Part shown: positions 29,304-38,997 of the stretch, piece by piece | Layout: every line of letters starts with the position of its first letter | Position numbering within the stretch: the stretch's first letter is position 1 | NCBI RefSeq assembly: GCF_001423695.1 | Contig: NZ_LMOZ01000002.1 | Span: forward strand, 930,504-994,503 | Length of the DNA: 64,000 nt | Reading direction: 5' to 3' | Origin: Leifsonia sp. Leaf336 | Lineage (GTDB): Bacteria; Actinomycetota; Actinomycetes; Actinomycetales; Microbacteriaceae | Program-made: the position numbers and the translations under genes | Notes under the pieces: model-generated | What the model saw: the letters and a program-made list of their open reading frames with translations, nothing else | What the model was told of the DNA's origin: nothing | Database searches by the model: none

Positions 29304-29825
29304 ATGTCACACCACACCATGTCCGCTCGCGCGCACACCGACGACCACCGACCGCGGCGCCGCATCTCCGGCGTCGGCCGGGTCCTCGTGTTCGTCTACG
29401 GCGTGCTCGCGCTCGCGGCCACCGGTCGCAGCGTCTTCCAGATCATCGACCGCTTCCACGAGGCGCCCGTGGCGTTCTCGTTGTCCGCGCTCTCGGCGGT
29501 GGTCTACATCGTCGCCACGATCGCGCTCGTCGCTCCGGGGAGGGTCTGGTACCGGGTCGCGTGGATCACGATCAGCTTCGAGCTGGCCGGCGTGCTGATC
29601 ATCGGCGCGCTGAGCCTGTTCGCGCCGGAGGTCCTCGGCCTCCACGACATCGACCCGTTCGGCCGCGACGCGACGGTCTGGTCGGTCTTCGGGATGGGCT
29701 ACCTGTTCATTCCGCTCGTGCTGCCCGTGCTCGGCCTGTTCTGGCTCTCGAAGCACCACCCCGCAGCCGACGCCTCCGATGCCTCCGATGCCTCCGATGC
29801 CTCCGACGACGGGGCGCGTTCGTGA
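29304..29825 (+). CDS. Four-helix membrane protein with DAS repeat tail
   Basis: A 173-residue membrane protein of unknown function. A basic His/Arg-rich cytosolic N-terminus (about 25 residues) is followed by four hydrophobic helices (about 25-46, 56-78, 84-106 and 122-147). The acidic tail is built from four DAS triplets encoded by a 9-bp tandem repeat. The ATG is eight bases after a TAGAAT box (leaderless). The stop overlaps the ribF GTG (GTGA), so it is the first gene of a ribF operon. Confidence 0.8.
   Translation: MSHHTMSARAHTDDHRPRRRISGVGRVLVFVYGVLALAATGRSVFQIIDRFHEAPVAFSLSALSAVVYIVATIALVAPGRVWYRVAWITISFELAGVLIIGALSLFAPEVLGLHDIDPFGRDATVWSVFGMGYLFIPLVLPVLGLFWLSKHHPAADASDASDASDASDDGARS
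29769..29806 (+). repeat. 9-bp tandem repeat (GCCTCCGAT)
   Basis: Three copies of GCCTCCGAT followed by GCCTCCGAC encode DAS-DAS-DAS-DAS at the C-terminus of the membrane protein. Because the unit is 9 bp, copy-number change keeps the frame and the overlapping ribF start. Confidence 0.85.
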
Positions 29826-30766
29826 AGGTCTTCGACGGCGTCGCGGAGGTGCCGGACGGGTTCGGTCCGAGCGCTGTCACGATCGGCAAGTTCGACGGCG
29901 TGCACACCGGGCACCGCGCCGTGATCGGCCGCCTGCGCGCCGTCGCCGCCGAGCGGGGGCTGACCGCGACGGTCATCACGTTCGACCGCAACCCTCTGGA
30001 GATTCTGGCTCCCGAAAAGTGCCCGGCGTCGCTGGTGAGCAACCGGCAGAAGCTCGAGCTCCTCGCCGAGACCGGCATCGACGCCACGCTGATGGTGACC
30101 TTCGACCGCCCGCTCGCCGACCTCCTGCCCGAGGAGTTCGTGCACCGCATCCTGGTAGACCGCCTGCACGCGGCCGCGGTCCTCGTCGGCAGCGACTTCC
30201 GCTTCGGTGCCAAGGGAGCAGGCGACGTGGCGATGCTGAGGTCGCTGGGCGAGCGCTACGGCTTCACGGTCGAGCTGATCGACGACGTGCGACCCGAGCA
30301 CGGCCGCCGGGTGTCGTCCACCTGGATCCGCGACCTGCTGGCCGACGGCGATGTGCGCCATGCCGCCGAGCTGCTCGGCACCGTGCCGACCGTGCGCGGC
30401 GTCGTCGTGCACGGAGCCGCGCGCGGCCGCGAGCTGGGCTTCCCCACGGCCAACCTGTCCCCAGAGAACGAGGGCCTCATCCCCGCCGACGGCGTGTACG
30501 CCGGCTGGCTGACCGACGACGACGGCACGCGCTACCCCGCCGCGATCTCGGTCGGGAACAACCCCACCTTCGAAGGCGTTCCGCAGAAGCAGGTGGAGGC
30601 CTACGTCCTCGACCGCGAGCTCGACCTCTACGGGCACACAGTCGATGTCGCGTTCGCCGAGCGCATCCGCGGCATGGTCGCCTACTCCGGCATCGAGCCG
30701 CTCATCGCCCAGATCGCCGCCGACGTCGAGGACGCCCGTCGCATCCTGACCGCCGAGCGCGCGTGA
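29822..30766 (+). CDS. ribF: Bifunctional riboflavin kinase / FAD synthetase
   Basis: A 314-residue enzyme that phosphorylates riboflavin to FMN and adenylates FMN to FAD. The N-terminal FAD synthetase domain has the nucleotidyltransferase motif VTIGKFDGVHTGHRAVI. Its later block reads VSSTWIRDLLADGDVRHAAELLG. The C-terminal kinase domain has RGRELGFPTANL, GVYAGWL, and NNPTFEGVPQKQVEAYVLD. GTG 29822 overlaps the previous stop; the stop in turn overlaps the next transporter gene. Confidence 0.95.
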   Translation: MKVFDGVAEVPDGFGPSAVTIGKFDGVHTGHRAVIGRLRAVAAERGLTATVITFDRNPLEILAPEKCPASLVSNRQKLELLAETGIDATLMVTFDRPLADLLPEEFVHRILVDRLHAAAVLVGSDFRFGAKGAGDVAMLRSLGERYGFTVELIDDVRPEHGRRVSSTWIRDLLADGDVRHAAELLGTVPTVRGVVVHGAARGRELGFPTANLSPENEGLIPADGVYAGWLTDDDGTRYPAAISVGNNPTFEGVPQKQVEAYVLDRELDLYGHTVDVAFAERIRGMVAYSGIEPLIAQIAADVEDARRILTAERA

Positions 30767-31977
30767 CGGCAGGGCTGGAGGCACGCCCGCTCTGGCGCGG
30801 CCGCACGATCGCGCTGCTCGGCATCCTGCTGGTCGCGGCCAATCTCCGCACTGCGGTCGCCGCGCTGTCGCCGATCTTCTCGGAGATCCGGACGGAGTTC
30901 CCGGTCTCGGCCGTGGGCGTCGGCCTGCTCGGGATGCTGCCGCCGGTCTGCTTCGCGCTGTTCGGCCTCCTGACGCCGGTCTTCACGCGGCGGCTCGCCC
31001 TGGAGACCGTGCTGCTGATCGCGCTCGGCGTCATGCTGGCCGGGCATCTCCTCCGGGCGACCGCCGGCTCGTTCGCCCTGCTCGCGATCGGCTCCGCCGT
31101 CACCTTCGCGGGCATGGGCGTCGGCAACGTGCTCCTCCCGCCGCTGGTGAAGCGCTACTTCCCCGACCGGATCGGCCTGGTGACGGCGCTGTATGCGACC
31201 GTGATGTCGCTGAGCACCCTGATTCCGCCTCTGGTCGCCGTGCCGGTGGCGGACGCCGCGGGCTGGCACGTCTCGGTGGGGATGTGGGCGCTGATGAGCG
31301 TGCTCGCCATCCTCCCGTGGTTGCGCATCGTCGTCACCCACCGGCCGGCGCATCCCGCTCATGACGTGGAGGTCGAGGAGGCCGACCATTCGATGGTGGC
31401 CCGGGTCTGGCGCTCGGGACTCGCCTGGGCGATGGCGGTGGTGTTCGCGGTCTCGAGCCTCAACGCCTACGCGATGTTCGCGTGGCTGCCGGAGATCGTC
31501 CACGACATCGCAGGGACTCCGCCCGCCGAGGCGGGCGCCCTCCTGTCGATCTACGCCGGCATGGGGATCCCCGCCGGGCTGCTGGTGCCGCTGCTCGCCG
31601 CTCGGATGCGCAACGTGGCCGTGCTCGTCTACGCCGGCGTCGCGTTCTTCCTCGCCGGCTACGCCGGACTGATCCTGGCTCCGGGCACGGCGACGTGGCT
31701 GTGGGTGTCGTTCGCGGGCCTCGGGCCGCTGCTCTTCCCGTTGACGCTCGTGCTGATCAACGTGCGCACCCGCACGCACGCGGGGTCGGTGGCGCTGAGC
31801 GGCTTCACCCAGGGGCTCGGCTACACGCTCGGGGCGCTGGGCCCGCTCGCGGTGGGCGTGCTGCACGAGCTGACCGGAGGCTGGACCGTGCCGCTGGTGG
31901 TACTGGCCGCGACCGCGCTCGCCGCCGCAGCGGCCGGGGCCGTGGTAGCGCGTCCGGTGCCGCTCGAAGACCGCTGA
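30763..31977 (+). CDS. CynX/NimT-family MFS transporter
   Basis: A 404-residue major facilitator with about 12 helices. The segment LLVAANLRTAVAALSPIFSEI at the N-terminus is the signature of the CynX/NimT (YycB/YeaN) family, whose members move cyanate, 2-nitroimidazole or other small anions. The substrate is not clear here. It is coupled to ribF by a GTGA overlap, so a flavin-related role is possible but unproven. Confidence 0.88.
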   Translation: MTAGLEARPLWRGRTIALLGILLVAANLRTAVAALSPIFSEIRTEFPVSAVGVGLLGMLPPVCFALFGLLTPVFTRRLALETVLLIALGVMLAGHLLRATAGSFALLAIGSAVTFAGMGVGNVLLPPLVKRYFPDRIGLVTALYATVMSLSTLIPPLVAVPVADAAGWHVSVGMWALMSVLAILPWLRIVVTHRPAHPAHDVEVEEADHSMVARVWRSGLAWAMAVVFAVSSLNAYAMFAWLPEIVHDIAGTPPAEAGALLSIYAGMGIPAGLLVPLLAARMRNVAVLVYAGVAFFLAGYAGLILAPGTATWLWVSFAGLGPLLFPLTLVLINVRTRTHAGSVALSGFTQGLGYTLGALGPLAVGVLHELTGGWTVPLVVLAATALAAAAAGAVVARPVPLEDR

Positions 31978-32042
31978 ATCACTGGGTCTGCTCATTTGAG
32001 CGAACCATGCGCAAGCGTTGCACGCCGCCCTAAGCTGGTCGG

Positions 32043-33017
32043 GTGGCCCTGAACGATACTGACGAGATCCTCGCCGTCAAAGCCGCAGAGCTCTATTACG
32101 AGGCCGGCAAGACCCAGGACGAGATCGGCGTCGCCCTCAACGTCTCGCGCTGGAAGGTCGGGCGGTTGCTCGTAGCGGCGCGCGAGCACGGCTTCGTGCG
32201 CATCGAGATCGTGCACCCGAGTGCGCGCCGGTTCTCGCTGGAGCGCGAGCTGTGCGGGTTCTACGGGCTCGACGACGCCGTCGTCGTGCCGGCCGCCGAG
32301 TCCGACTCCGACGTGCAGGCGCGCGTCGCGCAGGCCGCAGCCGACTATCTGACCACGCTGCGGCCGGTGCCGCGCACGCTCGGTGTGAGCTGGGGACGCA
32401 CGTTGCACGCCGTCGCCGCCCGGCTCCGCCCGGGCTGGGCCGTCGGTGTCAACCCGGTGCAGATCAACGGGAGCGTCTCCAGCACCCGCCAGGCGACCGC
32501 CGCTGCCGACACCGCCGTGGTGATCGCCCGCAAGGCGCAGGGCACCGCGACGCTCCTCCCGAGCCCGGCGATCTTCGAGCACGCGGCGACCCGTCGCGCC
32601 ATCGAGGCCGACCGGTCGGTGCAGTCGGTCCTCGAACTGGCGCGCAGCGCCAACGCCTACCTCTTCAGCGCGGGAGTCGTCGACACCAGCTCGGTGCACG
32701 TCGACTCGGGCTACCTGTCGTCGGACGACGTCAGGGCGCTGGCCGACAAGGGCGCCGTGGGCGACGTCGTGGGCCGCTTCATCGACGGCGACGGCCAGGT
32801 CGCCGATCCCGAGCTCGACGGCCGCACACTCGGGCTCAGCCTCGACGAGCTCCGCAACGCCCGCACCTCCATCGCGGTCATCGCGGGGGAGGCCAAGCAC
32901 CGCGTGGCCCACGCCGTGGTCGCCAGCGGGCTGTGCACGACGATCATCACCGACGAGTCGACGGCGAACGACCTCCTCGGCCGCACCGTGCCGAGTGAAA
33001 GGAACGAACTCACATGA
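32043..33017 (+). CDS. SorC/DeoR-type sugar-phosphate-responsive regulator
   Basis: A 324-residue regulator of the SorC family (the type of B. subtilis DeoR). The N-terminal HTH (about 8-50) reads AVKAAELYYEAGKTQDEIGVALNVSRWKVGRLLVAAREHGFV. The rest is the phosphosugar-binding isomerase-like domain (TLGVSWGRTLHAVAARL, SAGVVDTSS, GDVVGRFIDGDG, AGEAKHRVAHAVVASGLCTTIITDESTA). It is translationally coupled to deoC and likely controls the deo cluster in response to deoxyribose-5-phosphate. GTG 32043 follows TAAGCT (32031-32036) by six bases; a GCAA-GCG-TTGC inverted motif at 32011-32021 could be its operator. Confidence 0.9.
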   Translation: MALNDTDEILAVKAAELYYEAGKTQDEIGVALNVSRWKVGRLLVAAREHGFVRIEIVHPSARRFSLERELCGFYGLDDAVVVPAAESDSDVQARVAQAAADYLTTLRPVPRTLGVSWGRTLHAVAARLRPGWAVGVNPVQINGSVSSTRQATAAADTAVVIARKAQGTATLLPSPAIFEHAATRRAIEADRSVQSVLELARSANAYLFSAGVVDTSSVHVDSGYLSSDDVRALADKGAVGDVVGRFIDGDGQVADPELDGRTLGLSLDELRNARTSIAVIAGEAKHRVAHAVVASGLCTTIITDESTANDLLGRTVPSERNELT

Positions 33018-34054
33018 CCATCGAGACCACACCGCCCGTGCGCACGCTCGCGCCGGCGGCCCGCGCCGTGGAGGTGCTGGGCGGCGACCTCACCGAGGGG
33101 TCGCTCCGGCGCTACCTCGGCGGCATCCCCGGAGTCGACGCCGTCGGGCTGGAGCAGCGCGCCGCCGGGCTGGGCACCCGCTCCATCAAGACCACCAGCA
33201 AGGCCTGGGCGCTCGACAAGGTGATCGAGCTCATCGACCTCACGACGCTCGAGGGCGCCGACACCCCCGGCAAGGTCCGCTCGCTCGTCGCCAAGGCGCT
33301 CACGCCCGACCCGAGCGACCTCACCGCGCCGCGTCCTGCCGCCGTCTGCGTCTACGGCGACATGGTGCCGTACGCCGTGGAGGCGCTCGGCGCCGCGCAC
33401 GCCGGCCGCGTCATGCGCGAGACAGGTCAGGCCGGCGGCATCAACGTCGCCGCCGTCGCGACCGCGTTCCCGAGCGGCCGTGCCTCCCTGCCGGTCAAGC
33501 TCGCCGACACGGCCGACGCTGTCGCAGCGGGTGCGGACGAGATCGACATGGTCATCGACCGCGGCGCGTTCCTCTCCGGGCGCTTCGGGCTCGTCTTCGA
33601 CGAGATCGTCGCCGTCAAGGAGGCCTGCCGTCGCGACGACGGCAGCTACGCCCACCTCAAGGTGATCCTCGAGACCGGCGAGCTGAACACCTACGACAAC
33701 GTCCGCCGGGCCTCCTGGCTGAGCATCCTCGCCGGCGCCGACTTCATCAAGACGTCCACCGGCAAGGTCTCGCCTGCCGCGACGCTGCCGGTCACCCTCC
33801 TGATGCTGGAGGTCGTTCGCGACTGGCACCGCCTCACCGGTGAGGAGATCGGAGTGAAGCCCGCCGGCGGCATCCGCTCCTCCAAGGACGCCATCAAGTA
33901 CCTCGTCACCGTCGCCGAGACGGTCGGCGAGCGCTGGCTACAGCCGCACCTGTTCCGGTTCGGCGCGTCCAGCCTCCTGAACGACGTGCTGCTGCAGCGC
34001 CAGAAGCTGCGCACCGGCCACTACTCCGGCGCCGACTACGTGACGATCGACTGA
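33014..34054 (+). CDS. deoC: Deoxyribose-phosphate aldolase
   Basis: A 346-residue aldolase that splits 2-deoxyribose-5-phosphate into glyceraldehyde-3-phosphate and acetaldehyde. The Schiff-base lysine is in ADFIKTSTGKVSPAAT (about residue 245). The second active-site lysine is in EIGVKPAGGIRSSKDA (about 281). VIDRGAFLSG and LKVILETGEL are family features. It is longer than E. coli DeoC (259) through an N-terminal extension of about 75 residues. It overlaps the regulator by four bases. Confidence 0.95.
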   Translation: MTIETTPPVRTLAPAARAVEVLGGDLTEGSLRRYLGGIPGVDAVGLEQRAAGLGTRSIKTTSKAWALDKVIELIDLTTLEGADTPGKVRSLVAKALTPDPSDLTAPRPAAVCVYGDMVPYAVEALGAAHAGRVMRETGQAGGINVAAVATAFPSGRASLPVKLADTADAVAAGADEIDMVIDRGAFLSGRFGLVFDEIVAVKEACRRDDGSYAHLKVILETGELNTYDNVRRASWLSILAGADFIKTSTGKVSPAATLPVTLLMLEVVRDWHRLTGEEIGVKPAGGIRSSKDAIKYLVTVAETVGERWLQPHLFRFGASSLLNDVLLQRQKLRTGHYSGADYVTID

Positions 34055-34070
34055 GACGGACGACAACACC

Positions 34071-35594
34071 ATGAGCTTTCTCGAGTACGCACCGGCCCCC
34101 GAGTCGCGCGCGATCCTGAACCTGCGCGACCAGTACGGCCTCTTCATCGACGGCGAGTTCGTCGACGGCCACGGCACGCCGTTCCAGACCATCTCCCCGG
34201 CGACGGAGGAGCGCATCGCGACCATCGCGACCGCCGACTCCGCCGACGTCGACCGTGCCGTCGCCGCCGCGCGCCGTGCCTACGACCGCGTCTGGTCGCG
34301 CATGAGCGGCAGCGACCGCGGCAAGTACCTGTTCCGCATCGCCCGGATCATCCAGGAGCGCGCTCGTGAGCTCGCCGTCGCCGAGAGCCTCGACAACGGC
34401 AAGCCGATCAAAGAGAGCCGCGACGTCGACGTGCCGCTCGTCGCCGCCTGGTTCTTCTACTATGCGGGCTGGGCCGACAAGCTCGAGCACGCCGGCCTCG
34501 GCCCCGCGCCGCGCGCCCTGGGCGTCGCCGCGCAGGTCATCCCGTGGAACTTCCCGCTGCTCATGCTGGCGTGGAAGATCGCCCCCGCACTCGCTGCGGG
34601 CAACACCGTCGTGCTCAAGCCGGCCGAGACCACGCCGCTGACAGCGCTGCTGTTCGCGGAGATCGTGCAGCAGGCCGACCTCCCCGCCGGCGTGGTCAAC
34701 ATCGTCACGGGCGCGGGCGAGACCGGGCGCGACCTGGTCGCGCACCCGGACGTGAACAAGGTCGCCTTCACCGGCTCGACCGCAGTGGGCCGCGAGATCG
34801 CACGCTCGGTCGCGGGCACCGAGAAGAAGCTGACACTGGAGCTCGGCGGCAAGGCGGCGAACATCGTCTTCGACGACGCCCCGATCGACCAGGCCGTCGA
34901 AGGCATCGTCAACGGCATCTTCTTCAACCAGGGTCACGTCTGCTGCGCCGGCAGCCGCCTGCTGGTGCAGGAGAGCATCCACGACGAGGTCGTCGACCGT
35001 CTCAAGCGCCGGCTCTCCACGCTGCGCCTCGGCGACCCCCTCGACAAGAACACCGACATCGGCGCGATCAACAGCGCCGAGCAGCTGCAGCGCATCCGCG
35101 AGCTCTCCGACATCGGAGAGGCGGAGGGCGCGGAGCGCTGGACCGCCGAGTGCGCCATCCCCGAGAACGGCTTCTGGTTCGCTCCGACGATCTTCGACAA
35201 CGTGTCGACGAGCCACCGCATCGCGCGCGAGGAGATCTTCGGCCCCGTGCTCTCGGTGCTCACGTTCCGGACGCCCGCCGAGGCGATCGCGAAGGCGAAC
35301 AACACGCCGTACGGCCTCTCGGCCGGCATCTGGACCGACAAGGGCAGCCGCATCCTGGCGGTGGCCGACAAGCTGCGGGCCGGCGTCGTCTGGGCCAACA
35401 CGTTCAACCGCTTCGACCCGGCAAGCCCCTTCGGCGGCTACAAGGAGTCGGGCTACGGCCGCGAGGGCGGTCGCCACGGTCTGGGCGCCTACCTGGTGCC
35501 GGGCCGGTCGGTCCCCGCCGCGATCACCTCGGCGCGCACCTCCGCCGCTCGCACCTCCACCCGCACCTCCACCCGCAAGGGAGTCACGAAATGA
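34071..35594 (+). CDS. Aldehyde dehydrogenase (probable acetaldehyde oxidation)
   Basis: A 507-residue NAD(P)-dependent dehydrogenase. The catalytic cysteine is in NQGHVCCAGSRL (about residue 290), the general-base Glu in LTLELGGKAANIV (about 256), and the cofactor-contact motif is VIPWNFPLLMLAWKIAPALAAGN. Position next to deoC suggests it oxidises the acetaldehyde released by DeoC. The C-terminus ends in a short Arg/Thr/Ser tail encoded by a 12-bp repeat (35534-35577). Its stop overlaps the next gene by four bases. Confidence 0.9.
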   Translation: MSFLEYAPAPESRAILNLRDQYGLFIDGEFVDGHGTPFQTISPATEERIATIATADSADVDRAVAAARRAYDRVWSRMSGSDRGKYLFRIARIIQERARELAVAESLDNGKPIKESRDVDVPLVAAWFFYYAGWADKLEHAGLGPAPRALGVAAQVIPWNFPLLMLAWKIAPALAAGNTVVLKPAETTPLTALLFAEIVQQADLPAGVVNIVTGAGETGRDLVAHPDVNKVAFTGSTAVGREIARSVAGTEKKLTLELGGKAANIVFDDAPIDQAVEGIVNGIFFNQGHVCCAGSRLLVQESIHDEVVDRLKRRLSTLRLGDPLDKNTDIGAINSAEQLQRIRELSDIGEAEGAERWTAECAIPENGFWFAPTIFDNVSTSHRIAREEIFGPVLSVLTFRTPAEAIAKANNTPYGLSAGIWTDKGSRILAVADKLRAGVVWANTFNRFDPASPFGGYKESGYGREGGRHGLGAYLVPGRSVPAAITSARTSAARTSTRTSTRKGVTK

Positions 35595-36451
35595 GCCGAC
35601 TGGCCGTGCCGAAGACCTACAAGCTCTACATCGGCGGCAAGTTCCCCCGCTCCGAGTCGGGTCGCACCTACGAGGTCGTCTCGACGAAGGGCGCGTTCCT
35701 GGCGAACGCCGCGAAGGCCTCCCGCAAGGACGCCCGCGACGCTGTCGTCTCCGCGCGCGCCGCGCTCTCCGGCTGGGCCGGCGCGACCGCGTACAACCGC
35801 GGTCAGGTGCTCTACCGCATCGCCGAGCTGATGGAGGGCCGCAGGGCTCAGTTCGTCGACGAGATCCAGAAGGCGGAGGGCGCTTCGGCCGCCACTGCCG
35901 GCGCGCAGGTGGACGAGGCGATCGATCGCTGGGTCTGGTACGCGGGCTGGGCCGACAAGTTCGCGCAGGTCGCCGGCAACGCCAACCCGGTTGCCGGTCC
36001 GTACTTCAACATCTCGGTTCCGGAGCCGACCGGCGTCGTCGCGATCGTCGCCCCGCAGGACTCCAGCCTCCTCGGCTTCGTGAGCGCGGTCGCGCCGGCC
36101 CTTGTCGCGGGCAACACGGTGGTCGTCGTGGCGAGCGAGCGCTTCCCGCTCTCGGCGATCAGCCTGAGCGAGGTGCTCGCGACGAGCGACGTGCCGGGAG
36201 GTGTCGTCAACATCCTCACCGGCTCGCCGGCCGAGATCGCTCCGTGGCTGGCCTCCCACGCCGACGTGAACGCACTCGACCTGGTCGGCGCGGGCGCCCT
36301 CGAGTGGGTCGACCTGCAGATCGCCGCAGCGGACACCCTCAAGCGCGTGCTCACCCCGGAGAACGGTCCGGACGCCGCGGCTCCGTCGCTCGACCGGATC
36401 GCGTTCTTCACCGAGATCAAGACCGTCTGGCACACCAAGTCGCTGCTTTAG
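35591..36451 (+). CDS. Half-length aldehyde dehydrogenase-like protein, no catalytic domain
   Basis: A 286-residue protein related to the N-terminal, cofactor-binding half of ALDHs: KTYKLYIGGKFPRSESGRTYEVVS, WVWYAGWADKFAQVAGNANP, PEPTGVVAIVAPQDSSLLGFVSAVAPALVAGNTVVVVAS, and DVPGGVVNILTGSPAEIAPWLASHADVNALDLVGAG. It stops before the catalytic Glu/Cys region, and reading ends in an unrelated tail, so it cannot be a full enzyme. Frame and codon use look intact, so it is probably a real paralogue. It may be a structural or regulatory partner of the ALDH encoded just upstream. Confidence 0.85.
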   Translation: MSRLAVPKTYKLYIGGKFPRSESGRTYEVVSTKGAFLANAAKASRKDARDAVVSARAALSGWAGATAYNRGQVLYRIAELMEGRRAQFVDEIQKAEGASAATAGAQVDEAIDRWVWYAGWADKFAQVAGNANPVAGPYFNISVPEPTGVVAIVAPQDSSLLGFVSAVAPALVAGNTVVVVASERFPLSAISLSEVLATSDVPGGVVNILTGSPAEIAPWLASHADVNALDLVGAGALEWVDLQIAAADTLKRVLTPENGPDAAAPSLDRIAFFTEIKTVWHTKSLL

Positions 36452-36467
36452 AGTCACCTGTGGCTCC

Positions 36468-36503
36468 CTTCCCGCACCCCCTCATCTGAGGGAGGATGGG
36501 AAG
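36468..36503 (+). promoter_or_regulatory. Leader hairpin enclosing the ribosome binding site of the GDSL gene
   Basis: CTTCCC (36468-36473) pairs with GGGAAG (36498-36503), whose last base is adjacent to the ATG. An inner stem pairs CCCTC (36479-36483) with GAGGG (36488-36492) around an ATCT loop. The likely Shine-Dalgarno GGAGG (36491-36495) is partly inside. It may limit translation of the hydrolase or act as an ALDH-operon 3' end. Confidence 0.5.
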
Positions 36504-37097
36504 ATGAGCGACGGGTGGGGATCGGAACACGGGGTGCTCGCCCTGGTGGGCGACAGTCTGACGCAGGGCGGCGATTGGGCGGCGTGGCTGCCGGGTGAGG
36601 ACGTCCGCAACCACGGAGTCGCCGGCGACACGACGGACGACGTCATCGCCCGGCTGAACGCCGTGATCGACGAGCAGCCCGCCACGGTCGCGCTGTTGAT
36701 CGGCACCAACGACCTCGCCTGGCGGCGGTCGGCCGAGCACGTCGTGCGCAACATCGAGACGATCCTGGTGACCCTGCGCAAAGAGCTGCCGGAGGCGCGC
36801 ATCCTCGTGCAGTCGGTGATGCCGCGCGGCCACGAGTTCGCCGACCAGATCCGCGACATCAACCGTCACCTCTGGCAGTTCGCCCCGACCGTGCACGCGG
36901 CGTGGCTCGACCTCTGGCCGGCGACTGCTTTGGAGGACGGCGAGTTGAACCCGGCGTTCACCGACGACCGCCTCCACCTGAACGACGAGGGGTACCGGGC
37001 GTGGCTGAACGAGCTCATCCCCGGCCTCGAACGCGCCAGGCAGCTGCCGCCGAACAGCCGGGCGATCCAGCTGCCCGACCTCGGCGGGGCGGCCTGA
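36504..37097 (+). CDS. SGNH/GDSL hydrolase
   Basis: A 197-residue esterase/lipase-type hydrolase. Block I is LALVGDSLTQGGDW with the catalytic Ser18, block III is LIGTNDLAWRR, and block V DDRLHLNDEGYRAW provides the Asp-His pair. Block II (GVAGDTTDDV) has the conserved Gly. The fold is typical of soluble acyl-ester hydrolases; there is no signal peptide, so it is likely cytosolic. The ATG at 36504 follows a GGAGG site within a hairpin. Confidence 0.9.
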   Translation: MSDGWGSEHGVLALVGDSLTQGGDWAAWLPGEDVRNHGVAGDTTDDVIARLNAVIDEQPATVALLIGTNDLAWRRSAEHVVRNIETILVTLRKELPEARILVQSVMPRGHEFADQIRDINRHLWQFAPTVHAAWLDLWPATALEDGELNPAFTDDRLHLNDEGYRAWLNELIPGLERARQLPPNSRAIQLPDLGGAA

Positions 37098-37113
37098 CCT
37101 CCGGCCGCCGCGA

Positions 37114-38468
37114 TCAGAGCGACCGCAGCAGCGCCTCGTAGAACCGGATGCCTCGCAGCCAGGTGGCGACGCGGATGCGTTCGTTCCTGGCGTGGAGGGT
37201 GCCGCGTTCCTCCGAGCTCATCTCGAAGGGCGTGAACCGGTAGACGGCGTCGCTGATCGTCGTGAAGTGCCGGCCGTCGCTGGCGCCGAGCATGATGTAC
37301 GGCGTCACCACGGCGTCCGGGTGCACGGCTGCGACCGCCGCGGCGACGTGCTCCCACTGCGCGCCGGAGGTCGGCGACACGGGTGACGGCTCGTTGGCGT
37401 CGACGGCCTCGATCCGCACGCGCGGGTCGTGGACGGCGTTCTTCAGGTGCTCGAGGGTCTCCGCCACGCTCGAGCCGACGGCGATCCTTACGTTGACGAC
37501 GGCCTCCGCCGTCTCGGGCAGAGCGTTCGCGGCCAGGCTGCCGCGCAACTGCGTGACGGCGGTGGTGGTGCGCACGATGGCGCGGGTCTCGTCGCTCAGC
37601 CGGGCGAACACCGCGCGCAGCACCGGCTGGAGGCGGCGCGCCCGTGAGAACACGAAGTGCAGGGGACCGTTCGCGTGCGCCCCGAGGGTCTCGACCATCC
37701 GCAGATTCGTCTCGGTCAGCCGGGCCGGGAACGGGTGCGCGTTCACCCGGGTGATGGCCCTGGCCAGGCGGACGGTGGCCGTCATCCGCGGGGGAGTCGA
37801 CGCATGTCCGCCCTGCTGCTCGACCGTGAGCCGGATCGTGGTGATGCCCTTCTCGCTCACGTCGACGACCGCGATGGGCTTGTGGACGCCGGGGAACACC
37901 TTCTCGACGACCGCCCCGCCCTCGTCGACCACGATCGCCGGGCGGATGCCGCGGTCGTCGAGAGCGGCGACGATGGCGCGCGCGCCGGAGCCGACCGTCT
38001 CCTCGTCGTGGCCGAAAGACAGGTACACGTCGTTCTCGGGAGTGAAGCCGTCGGCGAGGAGGGCCTCCACGGCCTCCAGGATGGCGACGACCGCGCCCTT
38101 GTCGTCGAGCGTGCCGCGGGACCAGAGCAGGCGTTCGTCGCCGTGCCCGGTCAGCTCGGCGGCGAACGGCGGATGCTCCCAGCCCTCCGCGGTGGCGGGG
38201 ACGACGTCGTAATGGGCGAGGAGGACCGCGGGGGCCGCGGCGGCGTCCCGACCACGCCACCGGTAGAGGAGGGCGTGCCCGCCGTCGCCGTGCTGCTCGC
38301 GCTCGAGCGCGGCGTGCAGCAGCGGATACAGGGTCGGGAGCGCGGACACGAAGTCGTCGAACGCGGCCCAGTCGGTCTCCTCGACCGCAGTGCGCGACAT
38401 CGTGGGGAGGCGGAGCAGCGTGCGGAAGCGCTCGAGGGCGGCGGCGTCGGCGGCCTCCTCGGCGGCCG

Positions 38469-38472
<4 letters not shown>
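37114..38472 (-). CDS. M20 family metallopeptidase
   Basis: A 452-residue di-zinc peptidase resembling carboxypeptidase S/dipeptidase. Zinc ligands and catalytic residues visible are the LLAHYDVVP His and Asp, SRGTLDDKGAVV (bridging Asp), FGHDEETVGSGA (Glu-Glu), and the C-terminal LHARNERI His. The dimerisation domain with GGHASTPPRMTATVRLARAI is intact. It is cytosolic with no signal peptide. GTG 38472 overlaps the macrodomain gene stop (GTGA), so it is the last gene of a CsoR-macrodomain-peptidase operon. Confidence 0.9.
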
Positions 38473-38996
<524 letters not shown>

Positions 38997-38997
38997 G

